Of a DNA stretch of 47,043 nucleotides, positions 29,926 through 37,504 are shown piece after piece. The first letter of the stretch is position 1. The number at the start of each line of letters is the position of its first letter. The notes beneath the pieces were generated by a model. It did no database searches, was not told the origin of the DNA, and was given only the letters and a program-made list of their open reading frames with translations. The stretch spans positions 1 to 47,043 of the forward strand of contig CAJOEC010000019.1 of assembly GCA_905233425.1 (NCBI GenBank). The letters run 5' to 3'. The translations under genes were made by a program, and so were the position numbers. This DNA is from an uncultured Prevotella sp. GTDB taxonomy: Bacteria > Bacteroidota > Bacteroidia > Bacteroidales > Bacteroidaceae.

Positions 29926-31788
29926 TCATTCCCACGTTTGGTATGTGCTCTTTTCGTAATCAGGGCGTCCATCGGTAGTATATGTAACGACATTGTAGCC
30001 TTTCTGGCTCATCTTCACTGTGACGATATAGAATTTCCCGTTCTCGAAGGTTATGCCGCTCTTGCTGAACGTGCGCTCATAGCCCACGTTGTAGTCAGTG
30101 TCGCCGATGGTCACCTTGTCTGGCATCGTGGCTGTGAGTGTGTATCTGTCGGCGGTTCCGTTCTCGTTGCGCAGTGCCACATAGAACACGTTTGTGCTGG
30201 TCGTCGGCTTGACGGATATAGGTCCGTACTGAGGTGCATATTCCCCGGCGGTATAGTTCTCCTCTGGGTACTGTATTTCGAGGGAGGTGAGGCTCGGCGT
30301 GGCCACATCGCCGACCACAGTCCATCCGTTGCCCATTGCCGTGGCAGTCTCCTGAGCAGTCATGGTCAAGGCATTTGTGGATGTCGGGTCGTCGTTGGAA
30401 ACGACATCCTCCGTGTAGTAGCAATCCGTATAAGTGCGTGTGGGAGCGTTAGTGGAATTATATCCGCAGAACGTGTGGGCCTCCGTACTGGTGGTGGCGC
30501 CAACCATGACCGACGACGGGGCGAAGAGCACCCGTGTGAGCGTCGTCGTCGAGTTGCTGATGCAGTAGCCCACAATACCGCCTACGATACCGTCGTAATT
30601 CGTGGTCTTTATGCTGCCTGTGAACGAGCAGTCGGTGATAGTAAGGTTCGTAGGATTTGAGGCGAGTTCTCCTACCCGCCCCGCAATGCCACCTGTCTGG
30701 CTGTTGGTAGTCCTCCGGCATACGATGTCGGCCATCACATGGCAGTTCTGGATAGTCACCGTTCCTTTGCTCACCTGTCCTACGATGCCTGCGGCTCGAT
30801 AGCCGTCGGTGGCAGAGCATCCGGCCACTCGGAGGTTCTTGATGACGCATCCGTCGGACACATCGACGAAGGGTGCGCAGGAGTTGCTCCAGCGGTCGTC
30901 GTTGTAGTTGATGGTCAGCGTGTGTCCGTTGCCATCGAATGTCCCCTTATAACTCACGCGGTTCCAGTAGCCCACCTTGTACAGCTTGTATGCCGTGTTG
31001 CTGATGTCCACGTCGGCAGCCATGACGGCGTCGAGCTTGTTGTTGGTCGTGTTCACCTCGTCGCAGAACGTCTTCCAGTCCTCGGCGTTGTTGATGACGA
31101 AGCGTCCGTCCTTGTCGTATCTTCCTTCGGTCACCCCTGGTGCCACCGTCTGGACGTATTTCTGCACCAGCTTGCCGCCGCCGGTGCTGATGGTCAGCTG
31201 CACAGCGTCGAGCGCCGCGTCGCTGTTGTCCTTGTCCACAAGGATGAACTTCACGATGGCCTGCTGGTTGGCGAAGTTGGCGTCCGTGGTTGTCATGCCC
31301 GTTTGGTCGGCTGTCTCCACGGTGACCTTCGCCTGTGCGTAGCTCGTGTTCGAGGCAATGGTGGCCAGCGTGCCGTTCTGTGTTGTGTAGTCACAGTCTG
31401 AGCGGGGGAACACCAGTGTGAGCTGTGCATCGGCAGAGGGAATCTCGGTGAGCGTGCCCTGCAATTTGGCCGTGGCGCTGCCGGTGGTGATGGGTGCCAG
31501 CGTGCCCAACGGGCGCATGAACTTGTCGTAGACGGCCACCTTGTCGCCCTCGCCCCAGGTGGCGCTGAGCGTCTCGCCTTCTTCGGCCAGGGCGCGTGTG
31601 GTGTCGTCGATGGCCTTCTTGGCAACAACTGTCAGACGGAAGGGGCTTGGTGCCACGATGTCGGCATTGGTTTCCGGGTAGTCTGCGCTCCCCGTATCAT
31701 CGCTGTCGCCCGAGCAGCCGCAGAAGAGCAGGGCGCAGAGGGCACAGAGGAGTGACGCAAAATGTGTGTGGAGTGATTTCTTCTTCAT
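29926..31788 (-). CDS. Fimbrillin-like lipoprotein with GLUG-like repeat region
   Basis: A 620-aa lipoprotein with signal peptide II (C25 in LFCGCSGD). The N-terminal domain is fimbrillin-like (SPFRLTVVAKKAIDDTTRAL, then SATWGEGDKVAVYDKFMRPL). Residues about 230-480 form a beta-helix-like region with GLUG-type units (GTFDGNGHTLTINY, AAGIVGQVSKGTVTIQNCHV, TGGIAGRVGEL, GIVGGIVGYCISNS). The C-terminal part (about 510-605) returns to a fimbrillin-like strand pattern ending GKFYIVTVKMSQKG. It is predicted on the outer surface, as a fimbrial accessory or tip-like protein. It is the first large gene after the small 47-aa ORF and promoter at about 32.04 kb. Confidence 0.85.
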   Translation of the reverse strand: MKKKSLHTHFASLLCALCALLFCGCSGDSDDTGSADYPETNADIVAPSPFRLTVVAKKAIDDTTRALAEEGETLSATWGEGDKVAVYDKFMRPLGTLAPITTGSATAKLQGTLTEIPSADAQLTLVFPRSDCDYTTQNGTLATIASNTSYAQAKVTVETADQTGMTTTDANFANQQAIVKFILVDKDNSDAALDAVQLTISTGGGKLVQKYVQTVAPGVTEGRYDKDGRFVINNAEDWKTFCDEVNTTNNKLDAVMAADVDISNTAYKLYKVGYWNRVSYKGTFDGNGHTLTINYNDDRWSNSCAPFVDVSDGCVIKNLRVAGCSATDGYRAAGIVGQVSKGTVTIQNCHVMADIVCRRTTNSQTGGIAGRVGELASNPTNLTITDCSFTGSIKTTNYDGIVGGIVGYCISNSTTTLTRVLFAPSSVMVGATTSTEAHTFCGYNSTNAPTRTYTDCYYTEDVVSNDDPTSTNALTMTAQETATAMGNGWTVVGDVATPSLTSLEIQYPEENYTAGEYAPQYGPISVKPTTSTNVFYVALRNENGTADRYTLTATMPDKVTIGDTDYNVGYERTFSKSGITFENGKFYIVTVKMSQKGYNVVTYTTDGRPDYEKSTYQTWE

Positions 31789-31864
31789 TTTCAGTGCTGT
31801 TTTTGTTTATGTACTTTGGGATAAGCAAGTCTGGCACAACGTTCATCAGTGCCCGACATAGCGT

Positions 31865-32008
31865 TCAGTCTTCATCGGCCCATGTCGACGTCGAGCCTTT
31901 GTCATAGCCTTGAAGTTTGGCATCACCTCCACTCCCAGTGATGACATTCTCTGTGTTCATAGCCACCACTTTGGTCTGTGGCTTCATGTAAAATGCTTTC
32001 TTTTTCAT
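31865..32008 (-). CDS. 47-aa small protein at the head of the surface-protein series
   Basis: A start at 32008 and stop at 31865 give MKKKAFYMKPQTKVVAMNTE followed by NVITGSGGDAKLQGYDKGST and STWADED. There is no hydrophobic segment. Short ORFs with a Lys-rich start, a VV.MNTE..I.GSGG-like middle and a Gly/Asp-rich end recur in front of fimbrillin-type loci in Prevotella and Bacteroides (recollection). It lies 33 bases after the only good promoter of the region and 76 bases before the next gene. It may be a leader-like peptide, a regulatory small protein, or a short secreted peptide by an unknown route. The start context and downstream operon support it as real. Confidence 0.65.
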   Translation of the reverse strand: MKKKAFYMKPQTKVVAMNTENVITGSGGDAKLQGYDKGSTSTWADED

Positions 32009-32041
32009 TGCCTTTAATATAATTAATGTGTAAACTGGGTG

Positions 32042-32049
32042 CAAATTTA
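32042..32049 (-). promoter_or_regulatory. -7 promoter box for the minus-strand surface-protein series (TAAATTTG)
   Basis: TAAATTTG at 32049-32042 on the minus strand, 33 bases before the 47-aa ORF. The -33 region is weaker (GTTGG about 22 bases upstream). No equally good box was seen in front of the following minus-strand genes to 12 kb. Confidence 0.6.
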
Positions 32050-32272
32050 AAAATAATTTCTGAATTACGAGCCAACTGTGATGATTTTTTTATGCAAACA
32101 GCCCCGAAATGTTGCAAATCGAGACTTTCAACGCCTTTTTTTTCTTGCGATAACGGCAGATTAACGCCGGCGTAGCCCTCTGTGAAATGCCTTTGGCATC
32201 TCAATAAAACTCCAAAAACTCAGTGTCCTCTGTGTTTTAAAATCATACCAACGGTCAAAAAATCGGTTCACG

Positions 32273-32360
32273 GCGGCCGCTGTGAATAATTTTAGCGGCC
32301 GCCGTGGACATTTTTAGCGGCCGCCGTGAATGTTTTCGCCGCCCGCCGTGAACCGCAAAG
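32273..32360. repeat. 22-bp-period array of GCGGCCGC dyads
   Basis: Units start at 32273, 32295, 32317 and 32339 (the last degenerate). Each begins GCGGCCGC(T/C)GTG and ends in an A/T-rich tail such as AATAATTTTA. Three match over most positions and the period is exactly 22 bp. It lies in the gene-free stretch 32050-32553. Confidence 0.85.
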
Positions 32361-32443
32361 GCGCGGCCTCCCTCCCTGACGTCCCCGGCATTCCTCCCAG
32401 ACGTCCCCGGCCTCTCTCCCCGATGTCCCCAAGGGGCAATATT
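32356..32443. repeat. 22-bp-period array of GACGTCCCC units
   Basis: Units start at 32356 (degenerate), 32378, 32400 and 32422. The two central units begin GACGTCCCCGGC and end in C/T-rich sequence (CTCCCA, CTCCCC). It adjoins the GCGGCCGC array but has a different sequence and the same 22-bp period. Confidence 0.75.
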
Positions 32444-32485
32444 CACAGATGAAACGGCAAGCGTTTGTGTCCCTCACGGGCCATC

Positions 32486-32511
32486 GGGCTGGCACAGGGC
32501 CTGCCCCTACA
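32486..32511 (+). repeat. 26-bp palindromic repeat upstream of the ATPase gene
   Basis: GGGCTGGCACAGGGCCTGCC followed by CCTACA, matching 943-968 at all but one position and, as the reverse complement, the guaA insertion at 6352-6378. Confidence 0.85.
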
Positions 32512-32553
32512 CCAGCGGATTTTCTGCGTATTCTTAAAATAAATGTGAATTTC

Positions 32554-32585
32554 TTTGGCCGTTTCACTAATAAGTCGTATATTTG
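32554..32585 (+). promoter_or_regulatory. Promoter of the ATPase/DUF4435 module (TTTG-N20-TATATTTG)
   Basis: TTTG at 32554-32557 and TATATTTG at 32578-32585 with 20 bases between them. The start codon at 32603 follows 17 bases after the -7 box, so the leader is only about 10 bases. Confidence 0.8.
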
Positions 32586-32602
32586 CCGAAAAGTTGAGAG
32601 TT

Positions 32603-33445
32603 ATGCAGAAATTCGCAGACTATATCCGCCGCATAGAGATTGAAGCGCTGTGGAGCGGGAAGAAACACATAGTGTGGGAGCTGGATCCCCATGTGAACAT
32701 ACTTAGCGGCATCAACGGTGTGGGCAAGAGCACCATACTGAACAAGGTCGTGAAGGGACTGGTGCAGGGCGGCGAGTTCCCCAGCCATACGCTGAAGGGC
32801 GTGCACTTGGAGGTGGTGCCCGGGGACGCGAAATGGATTCGCTACGACCTGATCCGCTCCTTGGACACGAACCTGACGCAGACACTGGCCGAGGGCCAGG
32901 GGTTCATGCACCAGGCGCTGTCGGTGCTCGCCGGCGTGGGCGGAGGTTCACTGCTCGACCTGCAGCTGTACAGTCTGCAGCGCAAGTTCCTCGACTACCA
33001 GGTGAACATTGGCAATAGGATAATCGAGCAGCTACAGCAGGGAAACGCCGAGGCCGCACAGCAGCTCAGCATGAAGAAGAAACTCTTCCAGGACATCGTC
33101 GACGAGCTGTTCGCCGAGACGGGCAAGAAGATTGTCCGCACGGAGAACGAGATACGCTTCACGCAGATTGGAGAGATGCTGCTGCCCTACCAGCTCTCGA
33201 GCGGCGAGAAGCAGATGCTCGTCATACTGCTGACGGTGCTCGTGGAGGACAACCAGCCCTACGTGCTCTTTATGGACGAGCCGGAGGTGAGCCTGCACAT
33301 AGAATGGCAGAAACGCCTCATAGACCTCATACTCGAACTTAACCCCAATGTGCAGATTATCCTCACCACCCACTCCCCGGCAGTGATTATGAACGGCTGG
33401 ACCGACCGCGTGACCGAGGTGAGCGAAATCACCCTAACCCCATAA
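32603..33445 (+). CDS. ATP-binding protein of the OLD/ABC-ATPase type, partner of DUF4435
   Basis: A 280-aa SMC/ABC-like ATPase. The start at 32603 (MQKFADYIRRIEIEALWSGK) follows the promoter; an in-frame start at 32555 would lie in the -33 box. Motifs: Walker A GINGVGKST (36-44), signature LSSGEKQ (198-204), Walker B VLFMDEPE (221-228), H-loop TTHSPA (255-260). It is a compact AAA_15/AAA_21-type ATPase without its own TOPRIM domain. In OLD proteins the TOPRIM nuclease is fused, while in PARIS-type pairs a DUF4435 protein provides it. The next gene is DUF4435. The stop codon TAA falls in the first unit of the 9-bp array after it. It is probably the sensor ATPase of a two-component defence or DNA-maintenance module. 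Confidence 0.88.
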   Translation: MQKFADYIRRIEIEALWSGKKHIVWELDPHVNILSGINGVGKSTILNKVVKGLVQGGEFPSHTLKGVHLEVVPGDAKWIRYDLIRSLDTNLTQTLAEGQGFMHQALSVLAGVGGGSLLDLQLYSLQRKFLDYQVNIGNRIIEQLQQGNAEAAQQLSMKKKLFQDIVDELFAETGKKIVRTENEIRFTQIGEMLLPYQLSSGEKQMLVILLTVLVEDNQPYVLFMDEPEVSLHIEWQKRLIDLILELNPNVQIILTTHSPAVIMNGWTDRVTEVSEITLTP

Positions 33446-33531
33446 GTCTTATAGGACTCATAAGTCTTATAAGACCTATAAGTCATATAGGACCTATAAG
33501 TCCTATAAGACCCATAAGTCCCATAGGCCCC
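33442..33531. repeat. 9-bp minisatellite between the ATPase and DUF4435 genes
   Basis: Ten 9-bp units (ATAAGTCTT, ATAGGACTC, ATAAGACCT and variants) with alternating orientation, including the perfect palindrome GTCTTATAAGAC. It starts at the ATPase stop codon, which it supplies, and ends 12 bases before the DUF4435 start, so it can fold in the mRNA between the two cistrons. Confidence 0.9.
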
Positions 33532-33543
33532 AATTCCCCCCCA

Positions 33544-34635
33544 ATGAGCAAGAAGCTGACCGACAATATCAACAGCCAGTACGTAGAGGCGGCTAACGCG
33601 CTGCGAGGCAAGCAGGCGCGGCGGCGCATCGTGGCCTACGTGGAGAGCTACGACGACATCTACTTCTGGCGCACCGTGCTCAGCCGCTTCGAGGACAAAA
33701 CCCGATACTTCGAGGTGATGCTGCCATCGAAGGAGAACCTCACAAGGGGGAAGAAGTCGGTGCTGATGAACTTTTTGTTGAGAGATAAGAGTTCAGAGTT
33801 GAGAGACGTTAGTTCTGACAGCCAAGGTGAAGTCTCTCAACACTCAACACTCAACACTCAACAAGTCCTCGGCCATGACATGATCGCCTGTGTCGACGCT
33901 GACTTCGACTACCTCATGCAAGGCGCAACGGAACAATCGAAAAAGGTGATTGAAAGCCCATACGTGTTCCACACCTACGTCTACGCCATTGAGAACTTCC
34001 AGTGCTACGCCCCCTCGCTCCACGACGTCTGCGTGGCGGTGACGCTAAACGACCACCGCATCTTCGACTTCACCGACTACCTGACACAGTACAGCGAGGC
34101 ATGCTTCCCGCTCTTCGTGTGGTCGGTGTGGGCCTACCGCACAGGCCACCACAACCGTTTCTCACTGTCGGACTTCAACCGCATCTGCGACCCCGGCGGC
34201 TTCACCGTGCAGAACCCCGAGGTGTCGATAGCCAACGTCAGGCGGAAGGTGCAGACGAAAGTGCGCGACCTGCAACGGCAGTACCCAAACAACAAGGATG
34301 CCTACCTGAAGGTGAAGGACGACATACGCCAACTGGGCGTGACACCACAGACGACATACCTCTACATGCAGGGGCACCACCTCTTCGACACCGTTGTGGC
34401 ACCAATCATGACGAAGGTGTGCAACTTTCTGCGACAGGAGCGCCAGACGGAGATATACCACTCGGAGGCCCACCGCACACAGAAGCGCAACGAGATGTCG
34501 TGCTACGAGAACTCGCGGCAGGACGTGAAGTCGATGCTCAAGAAAAACACCGGCTACCAGCTGTGCGACCGCTTCCTACAGCTCCAGGAAGACATCTCCA
34601 CCTACCTGAACACCGAAAGTGAACAAGGCAAATAA
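33544..34635 (+). CDS. DUF4435 (TOPRIM-like) protein, partner of the upstream ATPase
   Basis: A 363-aa protein. TOPRIM-like features: E34 in AYVESYDDIYFWRTVL, and the acidic cluster D118, D120, D122 in CVDADFDYL. DUF4435 proteins pair with SMC-like ATPases; in PARIS the equivalent subunit is the toxic nuclease released on phage sensing. Here the family and gene order agree, but the ATPase is shorter than the PARIS one, so another DUF4435 module class is possible. Residues about 79-107 (LLRDKSSELRDVSSDSQGEV and onward) are coded by a heptamer-armed palindromic element with four perfect CTCAACA units. Slippage by one unit would truncate the protein before the acidic cluster. Confidence 0.85.
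   Translation: MSKKLTDNINSQYVEAANALRGKQARRRIVAYVESYDDIYFWRTVLSRFEDKTRYFEVMLPSKENLTRGKKSVLMNFLLRDKSSELRDVSSDSQGEVSQHSTLNTQQVLGHDMIACVDADFDYLMQGATEQSKKVIESPYVFHTYVYAIENFQCYAPSLHDVCVAVTLNDHRIFDFTDYLTQYSEACFPLFVWSVWAYRTGHHNRFSLSDFNRICDPGGFTVQNPEVSIANVRRKVQTKVRDLQRQYPNNKDAYLKVKDDIRQLGVTPQTTYLYMQGHHLFDTVVAPIMTKVCNFLRQERQTEIYHSEAHRTQKRNEMSCYENSRQDVKSMLKKNTGYQLCDRFLQLQEDISTYLNTESEQGK
33777..33863. repeat. Heptamer-armed palindromic element, copy 3 (inside the DUF4435 gene)
   Basis: Left arm GTTGAGA-GATAAGA-GTTCAGA-GTTGAGA (33777-33804), core GACGTTAGTTCTGACAGCC..., right arm four perfect CTCAACA units (33836-33863). The coding-strand orientation is the same as in glnS and the GH2 gene. Confidence 0.9.
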
Positions 34636-34642
34636 CGGGAAA

Positions 34643-35353
34643 ATGAACAAAGACAGAATACGCCAGTTACTCCGTGAACTGAGATACATCGTGCCAACGG
34701 TGTATTTCAACTTCCGATACCTACCCCTGCGCCAGGCTTGGCGCCTGCCCATAGTGCTCTACAAACCGCATTTTGTCAGCTGCAAGGGAAAGGTGCGTAT
34801 TGAGCCCACCGACGGCAGCATTCACCACGCAATGGTGCAGATGGGCTTCAGAATTGTCAACGTCTACCCTAACAGCGGCATCACGTGGGAGAACAACGGC
34901 GGAACGGTGGTGTTTCGCGGACGTGCCATCATGGGCAACGACACATACGTCTCTGTTGGTGTTGGAGCCACTGCCGACATTGGCACCGACTTCCGCTCTT
35001 CGGCGGGAATGAAGCTGGTGGCTTTCAAGGGAATACGCTTTGGCCATTACAACAGAGTGGGTTGGGGGTGCTTGTTCCTTGACACAAACATGCACCCGCT
35101 CTACGATACCGTGAAAGAGGAGTACCTTCCCGCCAGCGGAGCTATCGACATTGGAGACCACAACTGGTTTGCGGCCGAATGTAAGGTCATGCACGGCGTG
35201 CAGACACCAGAACGCTGCATCTTCAGCCTCGGTACCATTGTCACAAGAAAATGTCCCGCAAAATCTTACTGCGTCATGGGAGGGTCGCCCGTCAGAATAC
35301 TGCGCGAAAACGTCATGAGGGTGATAGGCCACGACACAGAACCTGATAATTGA
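34643..35353 (+). CDS. Left-handed beta-helix (hexapeptide) acyltransferase-like protein
   Basis: A 236-aa protein starting MNKDRIRQLLRELRYIVPTV; an in-frame upstream start at 34619 would overlap the DUF4435 gene. The middle and C-terminal parts show hexapeptide-type turns of a trimeric beta-helix: GGTVVFRGRAIMGNDTYVSV, GATADIGTDFRSSAG, GAIDIGDHNWFAAECKVMHG and the closing CVMGGSPVRIL. This family acetylates sugars or other small molecules; the substrate is unknown. A short helical N-terminus precedes the barrel, as in polysaccharide O-acetyltransferases. It lies 7 bases after DUF4435, so it is probably co-transcribed, but a role in the same system is unproven. Confidence 0.8.
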   Translation: MNKDRIRQLLRELRYIVPTVYFNFRYLPLRQAWRLPIVLYKPHFVSCKGKVRIEPTDGSIHHAMVQMGFRIVNVYPNSGITWENNGGTVVFRGRAIMGNDTYVSVGVGATADIGTDFRSSAGMKLVAFKGIRFGHYNRVGWGCLFLDTNMHPLYDTVKEEYLPASGAIDIGDHNWFAAECKVMHGVQTPERCIFSLGTIVTRKCPAKSYCVMGGSPVRILRENVMRVIGHDTEPDN

Positions 35354-35384
35354 GCGTCAAAAGACAAAAAAAATGCCGTCATCC

Positions 35385-35415
35385 TTGGTCATGTCAGAAA
35401 AACACACTACCTTTG
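35385..35415 (+). promoter_or_regulatory. Promoter of the GH51 gene (TTGG-N19-TACCTTTG)
   Basis: TTGG at 35385-35388 and TACCTTTG at 35408-35415, 19 bases apart; 46 bases before the start codon. Confidence 0.75.
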
Positions 35416-35461
35416 CAATCACAATTGAACAAATAACCCAAAAACAAGCTATTACTACAAG

Positions 35462-37468
35462 ATGAAACGACTAACACTATGCGCTGCACTCGCAGCGGCC
35501 ACACTGGGAATGAACGCCCAGAAACCAATGAACGCCCCGAAAGGCGGCAAGGCCATCAGTGACGAACTTATAGGAATATTCTTCGAGGACATCTCGTCGA
35601 GCGCCGACGGCGGACTATATGCCGAGCTGCTGCAGAACGGCAGCTTCGAGTTCAGCCCCGCAGAGCGCGACGGATGGGGGCCGGGAACGGCATGGAAGCA
35701 GACACGGCCGGGACACTCACTCGGAACAATGCAGGTGAGAATGGACAGTCCGCTGAACGCCAACAACACCACCTATATGCGGCTGCACACAGAGCGCGTG
35801 AAGGAGTATAGCGACTACGCCGGATGGAAAGGCTACGGACTGCAGAACGACGGATTCGACGGCATACCGGTGAAGGCCGGGGCGAAATACGACTTCTCGG
35901 TGTTCTTCCGCAACATCGGGCAGGCAAAGAAGGTGCGCATAGTGCTCGGCGAGCCACAAGGATGGGGCAAGGACCCGAAACTGCTGGCCGAGACGACTAT
36001 TGACGTGAACGATACGCGATGGAAGAAATACGAGGCTGTGCTCACCCCAACAGAGGACTGCAAGAAGGCTTGTCTGCAGATCCTCGTGCTCAACACCGGC
36101 GACCTGGACATCGACCAGGTGTCGCTCATGCCTCAGGACACCTATAAGGGCCACGGACTGCGCCCCGACCTGGCACAGGCACTCGCCGACCTGAAACCTA
36201 AGTTCATGCGCTTCCCCGGCGGATGCGTAGTGCACGGAGGCGGAGACGGATTCTGGGACACCTACCGCTGGAAGACAACCATAGGCCCGAAGGAGCAGCG
36301 CCGTCCGCTGAAGAACACGTGGGGCTACCATCAGTCGATGGGTCTGGGATACTATGAGTACTTCCAATTCTGCGAAGACCTCGGCATGGAGCCTGTGCCC
36401 ATTCTGCCCTGCGGTGTCAGCTGCCAGGGAACCAACGGAGGTTGGGGCATGTGGCCGACACAGGCACAGGACGTGGTGCCAATGAGCGAGATGGACGAGT
36501 GGGTCAGCGAGGCCATCGACCTCATAGAGTGGGCTAACGGCGACCCCGCAACCAACAAGTGGGCAAAGATGCGCGCCGACGCCGGACACCCGAAACCATT
36601 CAACCTGAAGTATCTCGGACTGGGCAACGAGGAGAAAATCTCGCCCGAGTTCAACGAGCGTTTCAAATATATATATGAACGCGTCACCAAGGCTCATCCC
36701 GAAATTGTGATCGTCGGCACGGCAGGCCCTGGCTCACACCCCGGCAACCCCGACTTTGAAGCCGGATGGAAGCTGGCCGAGGAACTGGGAATGCCCATCA
36801 TCGACGAGCACTACTACGAGCCTAACAGCTATTTCCTCTCGAAGCGACAGTATGACAGTTACCCACGCGACCGCAAGACGAAGGTCTATCTCGGTGAGTA
36901 TGCCGCAAAGGACAAGAAACTCATCGACGCTTTGGCCGAGGGTCTCTATCTGCTCCACGTCGAGCGCAATGGCGACGTCGTGTGCATGACATCGTATGCT
37001 CCCCTCTTCGCACGCCGCGACAACACCAACTGGAACCCCGACATGATCTATTTCGACAACGATCGTCCCTACCTGACATGCAGCTACTACGTGCAGCAGA
37101 TGTTCGGACAGTCGAGCGGACAGTATTTCTACGGCGACTGCGTCTCATTCGAGGGCGACGCCCCCGGAACCATACAGCCACAGGATGACGTGCACTACGG
37201 CCAGTCGGTGGTACTCAATGTGAAGACCCGCCAGCTCTTCGTCAAGCTCGTCAATGCAGGCGACCAGGCTAAGACGGCGAACATCAACCTCGGACGCTTC
37301 GGCCTGAAGAAGATGGCCACAAAGACCGTCCTTACAGGAAAGCCCGACCAGGAGAACAACTATGACGCACAGCCCATAGTGCCTCAGACTGAGCAGATAA
37401 AGGCACAGAAGAAGTTCACAATGGAGCTGCAGCCATACTCAATGGTGATGCTTACCTACAGCCTGTAG
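35462..37468 (+). CDS. Alpha-L-arabinofuranosidase, GH51
   Basis: A 668-aa exported enzyme (signal peptide MKRLTLCAALAAATLGMNAQ). An N-terminal strand region with the family start GIFFEDISSSADGGLYAELL is followed by a CBM4_9-like insert (about 90-225). The GH51 TIM barrel runs to about 495 and a C-terminal beta domain follows. Acid/base E390 lies in YLGLGNEE and nucleophile E479 in VYLGEYAA. It releases alpha-L-arabinofuranose from arabinan or arabinoxylan in the periplasm. No SusC/SusD pair is nearby, so it is not in an obvious polysaccharide utilisation locus. A ROK protein follows 36 bases later. Confidence 0.95.
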   Translation: MKRLTLCAALAAATLGMNAQKPMNAPKGGKAISDELIGIFFEDISSSADGGLYAELLQNGSFEFSPAERDGWGPGTAWKQTRPGHSLGTMQVRMDSPLNANNTTYMRLHTERVKEYSDYAGWKGYGLQNDGFDGIPVKAGAKYDFSVFFRNIGQAKKVRIVLGEPQGWGKDPKLLAETTIDVNDTRWKKYEAVLTPTEDCKKACLQILVLNTGDLDIDQVSLMPQDTYKGHGLRPDLAQALADLKPKFMRFPGGCVVHGGGDGFWDTYRWKTTIGPKEQRRPLKNTWGYHQSMGLGYYEYFQFCEDLGMEPVPILPCGVSCQGTNGGWGMWPTQAQDVVPMSEMDEWVSEAIDLIEWANGDPATNKWAKMRADAGHPKPFNLKYLGLGNEEKISPEFNERFKYIYERVTKAHPEIVIVGTAGPGSHPGNPDFEAGWKLAEELGMPIIDEHYYEPNSYFLSKRQYDSYPRDRKTKVYLGEYAAKDKKLIDALAEGLYLLHVERNGDVVCMTSYAPLFARRDNTNWNPDMIYFDNDRPYLTCSYYVQQMFGQSSGQYFYGDCVSFEGDAPGTIQPQDDVHYGQSVVLNVKTRQLFVKLVNAGDQAKTANINLGRFGLKKMATKTVLTGKPDQENNYDAQPIVPQTEQIKAQKKFTMELQPYSMVMLTYSL

Positions 37469-37504
37469 TAGAAAACCGTTCCATCTAAAACAAACTCCAC
37501 TACT

